Assembly (NCBI RefSeq): GCF_009730915.1
Contig: NC_052489.1
Coordinates: 24,049,916-24,113,915 of the forward strand
Length of the DNA: 64,000 nt
From: Dioscorea cayenensis subsp. rotundata
Taxonomy: Eukaryota; Streptophyta; Magnoliopsida; Dioscoreales; Dioscoreaceae
Reading direction: 5' to 3'
Shown: positions 41,298-53,400 of the stretch, piece after piece
Layout: each line of letters opens with the position of its first letter
Position numbering within the stretch: the stretch's first letter is position 1
The notes under the pieces: generated by a model
Told to the model about the DNA's origin: nothing
Database searches by the model: none
The model's input: only the letters and a program-made list of their open reading frames with translations
Position numbers and translations under genes: made by a program

Positions 41298-41304
41298 TTT
41301 ATAA
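41298..41304 (+). promoter_or_regulatory. TATA box of the DOMON/b561 gene
   Basis: CTTTATAAAC lies about 115 bp before the start codon, followed by an adenine-rich leader; good position for a TATA-driven start near 41330. Confidence 0.55.
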
Positions 41305-41418
41305 ACAACCACTCCTTTCCATGATTCTATCCCTGTGATCATAACTTGTTTATTTTTGCCTTCCAGAGCTCTCATTTTGATCTGAAAAACATCAAAAAGC
41401 TGCAACCTTTACCACCGA

Positions 41419-44400
41419 ATGACTACCCTCAAGAGTCCACTTCTCATCCTTCTCCTTCTACTCACTTTCTTCTCACAATCTCTAGCTGAAAACTGCCTCT
41501 CAGACACCTTCTCTGATAGCAGGGTCTTCTCCTCATGCAACTCCCTTTCTCGGCTCAGTGCTGCTATCCATTGGAATTACCATCCTTCTAATGGCACCAT
41601 TGATATTGCTTACCGTGCATCTCAGTCCTCCACTGGCTGGGTTGCATGGGCTCTCAATCCTACTTCTCACGGCATGATCGGCGCACAGGCATTCTTCGCC
41701 TTTACTGGCTCAAACGGCTCGATGGCCATCTACCTGACCGGGATATCCAGCTACGCCCCAGTTGTTCAGGATGGGAACTTGAACTTCACAGTGTATAGCA
41801 AAGAAGCAGAGTACTCTAATGGTTATATGACTATCTATGCTACACTGGAATTGCCTGGAAATAGTACAACTGTGAACCAGGTATGGGAAGCAGGGACTAG
41901 CTTCAGTAATGGAGTTCCATCCGGACATGCATTAACCGGCGACAACATATTGTCTTATGGTAGTATTGATTTTCTCTCCGGAGCCACTTCAAGCAGTGGA
42001 AGTTCTCGTCAGCACCGAAAAAATGTGAGCATATTCTAAACCATGATACTTGAAAGTAGGGCTGCCAATGAATCAAGCTGCTCGCAAGCTACTCGAAGCT
42101 TAATTAGGAAAAAAAAACTCGTTCATTAAGTTAATGAGCCGAGCTTGAGCTTGAATTTTAAGCTCGAATAATTAATCGAGCTGAGCTCGAGTTACATATT
42201 GCTCAGCTTATTAAGGCCCGCTAGCCTACTCATTTTATCAACTTGTGAGCATGCTCGTGAGCCTAGAAACAAGCTTACTCTCGAGCTTGCTTAACAAGCT
42301 TGTTAAATAAATTTGCTTAATGAGCTTACTTGCGAGCCTGCTAATAAATATGTTAAACATGCCTGATAATGAGTCTACTCACGAGCTTGCTAAACGAGCC
42401 TACTAAATATGCATTTTTTTTTTCTTAAGTATGGTTGTAAATGAATTAATATGCTCGTTGAGAATTCGAAGACTCAACTCATTTAGGGCTCGGCTCAACT
42501 TGTGTATTAAAATAAATGAGTGATTCCTAAGTGCGATTTTTAAATTCATAAGGTAAACGAGTGAAGCTTAAACATTATTAAGTTGGCTTGTTAAAGCTCA
42601 TGAACAACATATTTATAATATATATCATCAATAACTAAGAGGCTTATTTATATTATTATTACCAAGCTTATTTATAGGAATCATTGCTAAAATTATTTAT
42701 AGTATCATTAATAAGTTCATTTATATAAAACATTTATAAAATCGTTTATAGTAGTATTAAATGGTTGTTTATGGGATCATTAATAATAGGGAAAATTACT
42801 GTTCACCCCTCGTAATTTTCAAAACTTCCCAAAAACCCCCTCCTACTTTTGCACACCCCGGACAGCCCTTCCGTTAGTGTTTAACTTCCCTTTTACCCCC
42901 TACCGTTCACTTCAAATGGGTCCATGTTGTGAAATCCCATTTTTGGCCCTCGAAAAATGGTGGGAAAGGAAAGCCCTAAATCACATCATGCTCAACCTTT
43001 TTGAAGGGTTTTTCGCTTGGTTTAACGCTTTAAATATTTTTACTAATATGTTTAATAATTGTCATATCCGTGTAATACTTCCCATCTCCGCTTAACGTTA
43101 TCTTTACATGTATAATCGCTCATATTAACGAGTAAATTCTCAAAGTCTCTGCAGAAACGGTGATCTTTTTCGCTTTGATCCGAATTGCTTTGGCGGGTGG
43201 TAGACGTGGCCATTTTGAACCGAAAACGTGGAACCGAACCGAACCGAACCGTCAAAAACCGGAACCGAACCTGAAAAACCGTGAATCGTCCTAAAACCTG
43301 AACCGAACCTTCATATAAGGTTCGGGTTCCCGGCTTTCAAAATTTGAAAAACCGTGGAACCCAGGCGGTTCCAACCCGATGGCTCCAACCGCTAGCTTCC
43401 ACATACTGGTTCAACCAAAGGTTCAAAACAAAAAGTTCATATTATATTATATAAATATAATATGAATAATGTCATACTATATAAATAACGCTCATTTATG
43501 ATTAGGGTTTTTTTATTTTGTTAATATCATTAATTAGTAATTAATTAAGTAATTGCATGTTTAAAGATATTTTTAAATAATTAATTAAAGATATTAACCA
43601 AATTGATTATTGATTAGGTCTCGATTCGAATACTTGATTAGTCGATTAGGTCTCGATTTGATGACATTCGCTCTAACTTATATGTACTCGTGCCATGCGA
43701 AACTTTGTTACTCATGCAAGAGGATAAGTTATAATTAATTGATTATGCCACAAATTATTAGTTACAAATTAAATATGGATTTATTAAAACAATTTAATTA
43801 ACGAGAAGTACTTTAAATATTTAATTCTTTAGTAGATTTTTCATATTATTTTTTTATAATTTAATATAAAAAAACAAAGACTAGACTTTTATATATCTTC
43901 CGTTTTGAAACTTACAAAATTAACGTAGTTCATATTAAATTATATTTATTTTATATAAATGAAAATATATTGAGTAAAATGCTCTCATGTAAATCATTTG
44001 AATCATTAAAAAAATATATAAATAAATAAAATAAAATAAACATGAATATATATGTGTATATATATCAATTTGCCTGATTTTGTTGATCATTTAAAGATAT
44101 ATATATATATATATAGATATTCCAATATATAGATAAAACTCCCAAGATTTTCAATTTGTAAACTATGCAACTTATATAAGTATACTAGAAATCAAAAAGA
44201 AAAAGGAAAAAAAATAAAAACAATTCCTAAAGAAAAACAAATAACATACATGAACATTAAAAATAATAACAACAAAATAAATAAAACATTGAAACCTTGG
44301 GTATACCATATACCTACTAACTTAACCTACTATCATTAAATGCAAAGTGCTTAGTTAAATCTATGATTGCAAAGGGCTTATATTAGTATTAAATTAATTC

Positions 44401-47400
44401 TTGTATTTTTGTGTTAATTAATTTGAATTATTGAATTATTTAGTTAAAAACCGAACCGTATGAACCGTCAAACCGAACCGTTGAACTAAAACCGCTGAAC
44501 CCGAACCGAAAACCGAACCGAACCGAACCGAACCGAACCTCGCTTTAGGGAAGTTCGGTTCGGCTCAAAGTTTCCTGAACTGAACCAGTGGTTCAGAACT
44601 CAGAATCGGCGGTTCTCGAACCGCTGGGCATGTCTAGCGGTGGCACGTGGCGTGGCAAGAAGTTATGGTATCCCGTGCATAAGAATTAATGACGGCATTA
44701 AAATTTACGCACTGAGTAACATAATTTTTCCCGAACACCCGCTCGCTCTCATCGACCAATGTCGGCCACCGTGCGCTTAACTTTTTTTCTCGGATATGAA
44801 GAGTCACCGCTTGTGGAATTCACACCATAAACAACCGTAAAGAACCCTCCCCATGGACAACCACTCCTCGTCGTCCCTCATCATCCTCCTCCTCCTCCTC
44901 GTCCCTCCTCTTCCCATGGACAACCACTTTATCCGAAAGGATGTTTCGTGAACCTTCTTCCTTATCTTGAGAATCATTTAGCCGCAATCACGCAACAAGT
45001 TAAACTATCTTTTTTTCGCTAGTCGAAAATGCTCTCATAATCGCCTCGAATCGCAGAGGATTCTTCACTGTGGACGACGGGCAAGCAATTAAGCGAGCAT
45101 TTCGACTTGGGTAAGAAAAGAAATTTTTGACGTATTTCGTGATTGCGGAGGATTCTCTAGAGGAGGGAGATCATGAAACATCCTTTAAGACGGGGTTGAT
45201 ATTTATCACTTGAGACTTTCTCGTTACCATTTAAGAACATTACGTCGATGTACAACTTTTACGCTCGTGTTTAACTATCGTGATCTTCGCTTTAAGTCCC
45301 ACCACGACACATTGATTAATAGTCGCTTTTCATGAATGTGTGTTGTTTAACCTTTTTTTAATGTTGTACGCTCAGTGCAGTTCAAGTTGATGCACATGTT
45401 ATGCAACCACCGTGGAGCATTCGAATGTACTGCATACTTGTTTCGATATACGAGGGTCGAGTCGTGAGTGTCCAAAGTCCGAGCGGACGTTGTAAATGTT
45501 GTAAATCTTTTATAAATAAAACGAAACAAGCTTTATTTGATCGTGAACTTCGAAATTTAAAACATAGACCTAGTAAAAACAAACAATGTGGGAAACAAAA
45601 AGAACGCTCATTGTAAACAATAGAAAATACGTAAATATGTTTAAACAAATGACAACGGTGTTTAAGAAAAAAAGTTACTCTTTAAACAATGACAACGGTG
45701 TAAACAATAGAAAAATGTTAAACAATACTCTAGTTACTCTTTAAACAACGACAACGGTGTTTAAGAAAAATACGTAAAGATGTTTAAACAAATGACTCCG
45801 AGAGGTACCCATCTTCAACGCGATGTCAGTGAAAAGCATTCAATTTAAAACAATAACATATTATTTACATGATATAGACTTTTAGTTAAACAGCTAACCA
45901 TTATTTTAAACACTATATGTATCCTGCTTTAAACATAAAAAGCTTGACGTTTACACAGAGACTCATGTTGAGTTGAGAACATTCATTCGAACGATGAGAA
46001 TATGTCTTCCTCGCGACAGTGACATATATTTCCCTTTTTGCCCTTGGGATGGAGGGAAAAATACCGCCCAATCACATCACGCCTAGTCTAACCTCTATGC
46101 ATACAACTCAGCACTTTTTTTGTTTGCCTTTTCCGATCGCGTTTGTTCTTTACATCTTCTACTTCTTCTTCTTCGCCTTCTTTTTGTTCTTCACTTCATT
46201 TGGTTTGTACGATTTGGTTTTCGATCGATATATTATGGAGAGTTTTTTTGTGGTATTGCTAGATTCAACGGGGAGGGAAGGGTGCTAATGTTCACCGCTC
46301 GCACTTCTGGGAGTTGGTGTTAAACTGAGATATGTGAGCGATGGGGTCTCAAGTTTCTCTTGTCGTGGGTTAAGTTCATCACACCGGATGGATATAAAAA
46401 CGGTTTCGCCCTAATAGAAAACGATGTTGACTTCCAGCTGGATGTGTCACGTCCCACTCCATCTTCAAATGTGTCAGTAGTTGATCTTGTCGTCGAGATG
46501 TAAAAATGTGCCATTGTCGAATCCTAATGAAAAACGAGGTTTACTCGTCAGTAAGTTCCTTTTCTTTTAATTATTCCAGCTTGTTCGGGGTCATTATTGT
46601 GTAAATATGTCCGTCATTGTTTAACATATCTGTACTAGTCGTTTACGTTATTAGTTAAATGCTTAAGTATTTAATTTAACGCTTTAAATATTGTCATTAT
46701 CACTTAAACATTATATTCTCCGCTTAACATATTGATCTTTTTATTTCGATCAAGTGTCAGGGCAGAATTCGATTCTCGCGAGTGCTCCCATTCATCCCCA
46801 TGGGCGACCCTCGACGCGTGGGATGTCTTCCTTCCTCGCCGATCATTCTCAGCGTCGTCGCTGGATATTGACAACGCTTTTGACGGTGTCGAACATTTCG
46901 AGGATGTACTTTCAAAATCATGCAATCAAAAGGAATTTTGACTTCAATTTCATAAAGAACGAAAAAAACATCGAGCGATCGTGGAATGTCGCCGATGGTT
47001 GTCGCTGGCGCCTTCATGCATCAAAAAGAGTATAACAAAAAAATACTTTTCGAATCAAGACAATCAACCCGTCACACACTTGCGGTGGTGGCATAGGTTC
47101 AGCGCCACATCCGAAAGCGCCCAAAAAAATGGGTTAGCGCACGAGTGATTCGTGAAGCTCAAGGACCGCCCCTCGTATAAGGCCATCGACATTCGATGAC
47201 ACATGCTAGGGAACATGGTGTCCACATACCATACAAGCAGTGCTTGGTTGGGAAAAAGAGCATGCCCGGGTGGTCCTCGACGACAGTGACATCTCCAGCT
47301 CACGATCGCTTGCTTTGGTATGTGGATAAGGTGGTCGAGACAACCCTGCAGTCATGCGATCGTGGAAAGAGACGGTGATCGCTTTTAAACGTGCATTCTT

Positions 47401-50400
47401 TTCTTTCAGCAGGTATTGTGGGATTCAAGAGAGCTTGCAGTCAGCTGCTTTCGATGGTACCCACCTCCTTGGAAAAATATCGGGGTACACTCATCGGGTG
47501 CCACAGGAAAGATGGAAACAATGGTTTTTTTCCACGCCGCCTTCGTGATAGTCGACAACGAGACCGATGCCAATTGGACTTGGTTCATATCTAAGTTAGG
47601 CGATGCCTTATACGAGGATGGAGATTATCATGAGATAATTACCTTCGTGTCTGACAGGTCCAAGGGCCTTGTGAGCGCAATTGCAGAGTCTTCCCTCTTC
47701 GCCACATGCATACTCGCCTTCGACATTTTGAGGCCAATTTTTATGAAAAGCCCAATGTCGACTTGGGAAGGCATTGAGGGAGGAGTGTCGGTCTATATGC
47801 TTCCGCATTGCGTGGGCATCCACGGCTAAAGATTTCGATGATACCGTGAATGAACCGCAGGCCACATCACCAAGCTCATCACCGGGTTGATTAATAAATC
47901 GGATATGGCACATTGGTCGAATTATCTGCTCGGAGGTGATCGCTGGGGTGAGATGTATTCAAACGTCCGTGAGTCGCTCAATGCTTGGATCAAGGAAGCT
48001 CGTCATTTACCGGTGACGAAAAATGGTCGACTCCATAAGGTCTCGCGAATGTTGGTTTACACTTAACATTTAGTGTTACCCTTTAAACATTCTCAATCTT
48101 TGTTTAATTACACTTGTCCGACTTTTTAAATATTAATCCTTTCGCTTTAAATATTTACAATAATGTTTAAACATGTTTACGTAATTATTTAACCATCACC
48201 GCTCTTTGTTTAACCTTATTTGCCGAGTTCAAGTTGATGCGCATGTTATGTAAACCGGCGTGAGCAAGCGAACAAATGGGAGACCTACTTATGCCCAGAC
48301 ATACATTCCAAGGTAGCGATCATTGTTGAGGACAGCCGAAATCTTCGTGTTGGTCGTTGTGTCGATGATCGTTACGAAGTGATCGACCAGTGCAAAGAAC
48401 TCTCGTGGATCTCGCCATCGGAACTTGTTCATGTCGAAGGTGGCAAGTTTATGGTATCCCTTGCAAAACACGCTATGCGCAGCAATAATGCAGCATGACA
48501 CCAACGTACATCGATTTATTAGCGGGTACTTCACCGTCGACAATTACAAACTTGCAGTACAAGGAAGCTATATTCCCCATACCCGACGATGACAGGGCCT
48601 TCGACGGAAATCGTGAGCTTCGCTTCATGATCACTCGCGACGAGAAGGCGACCGGGCGGCTTAGATGAAAAGAGGATCGAGTCGCAAGCGTTTGATGTCC
48701 GCGAGTTACATTGCAGCTGCTGCCATGGATCCGGTCACAATCGACGATCTTGCAATGAAACTGTGGCCGACTAGGTATTGTTAATAAGCCGACGATGACA
48801 GGGAAACATTGTGTATTGATGGAGTTGTTTCCATATTTAAACTCTTACTCTTTACAACGAATTGAATGTATTTAAACAGAGACATTGTTATTTTAAACGG
48901 ATACACTGTAATTTGAAATATTTCAACTGATGTTTAAACAATATATGGTATATTTAAACAATGAAACGGAAATGTACACAACTACAACGTAAATTAAACA
49001 ATGAAATGAAACTGAATGAAATTTAACCTGCCTTACAATTGAAAACAAACAAACTTTACATTGAGATATACAAGTTATTGATGGGCAACTTCCCATATTT
49101 ATTTAAACAATGAATGCATTTAGTTAAACAGAGACAGTGTTATTTTAAACGGGTACACCGTATTTTGAAATATTTAAAACTGATGTTTAAATGATATATT
49201 GTATATTTAAACAATGAAAGTGAAATGTACACAATTAGAACGTAAATTAAACAATGAAATGAAACTGAATGGAATTTAACCTGCTTTACAATTCAAAACA
49301 AACAAAATTTACATTAACATATACAAGTCATGCTCTTCGAACACGAAAACAATGAATTGAATTTGTCCAGATTTACATTCGAAAACAAAATTGACATTCG
49401 GACATACTGAGACATGTTCTTCAAAACAAAAATTTAACCCGCGCGACGACCCCCTTTGTCACTGGACGCCGACGCCTCCCCTTCTTAAGTATGCGGGTAA
49501 CATACCTTAATCTCGAGGTAAGGAACGTCCCGTCTGCATGTAGTCGTAATCTCTCACCCCCAAAGAAATTGCTCGATAAACCGCGATGACGTAGACGCGC
49601 AGAATCGACGCTTCCTTGTTTTTGGCGTGGGGTTTCTATGTCGAGCACGAGTGGGTACTTTGTCGTCGCCGACTCACTCGAACTCCATATCGACACAAAT
49701 GTCGAATAGATTCCTACTGCCGAGATATGCAAGTCGAGATTAGAATACCCGATTTAAATACCAAACATGATATTAATCGGACATAATTAAAGAACTTACC
49801 ATGTCCAACGCTGTCCTTATCGTACTCCCTGATATGAAGAATAACGCCCTGTATTCTTGTTTATCATCGTCCGTGACGACCATACGTGGAAGTGGCCATT
49901 CATGATTATCGGGAGGATGACAATTTGAACTTCATACGACTGCAGACATGATCCCCGATCATAGCCATAATCGTGTCATGTGCGCCTTCCCCGCTTGGAC
50001 ATAAACAGCAGAAGCGGTCCCGGTGATGGAGGCGCGCTTCGTAAGGATACGACTCTTTCGTCAGCTGACTTTTTGTATTATGCATACGAAAGCGTCCATC
50101 ACATCATCAGTGACCATCTCCTTCCCCTCAAGCAGCATGTATAATTTGTCGCGATGATGGCCGACAGTGCCATTCTTCCACACACGATAAAGCTCGAGGT
50201 TAAACGATAACGTAGATATAATAAGACCATATTATAAATATTTAAATGATATTATCAATTGTTACATGATATTATATATAATTAAATGTTAAGTAGACAA
50301 ATTAAATGATAACATAAAGGTATTAAACACTATTAGGTAATTGTTAAACACTATAATAAAACCTTTAAACAATATCATAAAAACTTTTACACTTACTCGT

Positions 50401-53400
50401 CCCATAGAGCAAAGCTGAGGAAGATCCTCATCAACTCCCTCGTCAGATTTGTTAAGACGACTCGAGCCAACCCATTTCTTCTTCTTCGAATAAAAGCTTT
50501 CCGAGCAGCCCTGCGTCCAATGTTTGATCTGGCCTCGATCATCTCTCTCGCCGCTCGGGCTCGGGGTCTTCAGTAGCATCTTCCTTCGACGCGGGACGAC
50601 GGCGAGCAAAGATCAACTCGCATTACATCCTTACATGGTTGTTCTTGTTGTGGAATTGTGTCCGGCTCGACGCGGGACGACGACGACAAGATCAACCGCA
50701 GACACGTCCACGGCCACGGCAACGGATTCGACGATCTTCTCAACCGCTGGGCCATGACAACAAAGATCACTGGGGACACACCCTTAACTTGTTCTCGATC
50801 TTCATCGATCGTGTCCATCTTTGATGCCGCATCTCTGCAGCTGGCTCCACCGGTCGAGGATTTCATCGAGAAGAGAGTCAACGGCCTTTCTCAACAGCAA
50901 GAACGGCCACATCATCTACGATGTCCTTCTCAACAACAGAGATCGACCGATGGTGTTGCTATTGCTTCATCGTCACCGGCAGCGGAGACAGAGGCGATTG
51001 TTCTCCTCTTTTCGTAAGTCTCTTCGAATGTGGCCGCCTTTGAACGACCTTCCCGATGATGTCCTCGTCGTCAAATTCCGACGCCTCGCTCGTCCCGGTG
51101 CCAGTTCTTTTCGAGGGATGGCGCACTGGCCATGAACGTCCTTCCAGATACCGACACGAGCGATAAGCCGAGGAAACTCCCGTCATCAATATCCGGAATG
51201 CTCGCGATAAGAGTCAGGTGACATCTTCGCCTAATATCACCGTGGGCCGCCACTGGCCGGAGGGGCCGCCATGGTCTGGGGCCGCCACACTTTTCGGGGG
51301 ACCGCTTGCTCGTGGTAGGGGGTTGTTGCAACTGCCGGTATGGGAGGGCTTCTCCGGCGTCGAGGAATCGCGTGCGCGTGGTGGGGTCGGAAGTAGGAGA
51401 ACGAGCGCCCAGCTAGGCACGATAGAGGCCGCCCTCTCATCCCGCCTCGAGCAAGTGGTTCCCGGAGCAATAGCATCCGTCCCGCTCGGTTGCCCCCAAC
51501 AAATATTTTCTTCTTCAAAGATTCACGGAACCAAACTCAGAAACTAACATATGTAAACCAAACAATTTCAAATAAATCATTCATTTTTAAAACTATAAAA
51601 ACTATATTTAAACAGAGTGTTTATATATTTAAACGTTATAGAATATAATTAAACGGAGAACAAAAATATTTAAACCCAAGTATGTAATAAGAGTTAAACG
51701 GTAGAATACTAAAGTTAAACGCTAAATAAAATGTTTAAACGTTAAAGACTTATGTTAAACATCGTCCATGATTTATTACCTCTTTTCCATCGAGCGATGA
51801 CAAGCTCGCTTTCTACCGCCGCTGCTTCCGTAAGTACTTTCACCATAGCACAACATCCTTGGGATCTTGCCGAAACGGACTTTCTTCCCTGCTCCGGCCA
51901 CCATGAAAACCGGGACGCTAAGCGCCGACCGAGCAACCCCTTAATGCACTCACGTGTCTGGTCTTCTTCCCGGCAGATCTATCTTGCACTCGGGCGGTAC
52001 GCTGTGGAATATCCTCCATAAGCCACTTGATGCGCCGCCTCGCGCCCATGCGTGATCGCCTCCATGGTCGGTAGATCATCGACGAATCAACGCATCCGGC
52101 TCGAACCGAGCATGATGTATTTGGGAAGAGGACTCGTCCCCATGAGGTACACCATCGAGTTTCGACGAAATTATCTTCTTCTTCCCTCTCGTCGAACAGG
52201 GTCTGCACAGAGTGCTCTCGATGGAGTCTCTGTCTCTCGTAGGTCTTTGATAGATACCGCCCTTCGACCGACCGGGCTCTTCTTCTTCGAAAGACCACCT
52301 GCGCCGCCATCGCAACGCGTACTCAAGCACGAGGGCCACATCTTGAGGTCCGAAAACTCGACCCGGCTTTCCCCGATCCTCGAATTTATTGGTGCGACCA
52401 TCGCATCTTTGCAAAAGAGAATCAAGAAGGGCTCTCTCTGGTATATAGCTTCTAGCTCAAATAACGCCGCAAAGCGGTGTCCGCCGAATAATCTCCCAAA
52501 GTGTCGAGGGGTCATGTTATTTTTTTAATTCAAATCTAAAAGTCTCCACTACGGCTGTCAAATAGCATCGGCCATTAACTAGGGTCGACCGCCATAATCA
52601 CAAGCTCACGATAATAACAACACATTCAACATGCAGATCGACAAAAAGTTTAAGCGGAAATATAAGGTTTTTAAACTGTAGAACTCTCGCTTATTAAACA
52701 GTAGATATAAAATGTTAAACAGAGACCCATTTTGTTAAACAGAGACGAGAATACTTAAACAGGGACAACAAATGTTAAACTGTAACATCTCATTTCTTAA
52801 ACGCCAACCCTCATTTAGTAAATCGCAACCATATCAAACGAACGGAAATGTACATTATAAATATTACACAAATCATAACAATCGAAAAACTAATTCGATA
52901 GTGTATACATACGAAAATGCAAAACAAAAACAAAAACCCCACTGAGAAATCTCCTGCAGACTAACAAAACCCCACTGAGAAATCCCCTCAGCACTTCAAT
53001 ATCTTCCAACAAAAACAGGAGCACAAAACAAAACCGAAAAAAATCTTTCTTTAGAATGTAATAGTTAACATAAAACCATACTCAATACCTTAGATTTCAA
53101 ACCGATGAAATGCCAACTAGTCATGCTGGAGGACTTCTCCTTCGAGATACCGTGGAAAGGGAAAAGTCGATGAAATGCCGATACGAGAGGCTTCACGCAG
53201 AGACAACTTCTGAGACAGCCTGAAATGGAAAAAGTCAAGACGTGAGTTGAGAAAAAAGCAATTAAACAGCTCCAATAAATTGCCTCTCTGGGGTTACCCC
53301 TACTGAAAACCGCCCACTTCCTCTCAAATCGCCGAGATGGTCTGCAGACTACGACTCCCCACGCAGGGCATTTTCGTCCCAAAAAAATTTGAAACTCACT

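Noticed and set aside
45401..45648. Overlapping short frames in the MULE leader
   Set aside because: Near repeat of the 48225 exon start (TTCAAGTTGATGC) but no continuing transposase similarity; likely rearranged debris.
51218..51547. 109-codon GC-rich open frame on +
   Set aside because: Shadow of the minus-strand Ulp1-like gene body; low-complexity composition, no domain.
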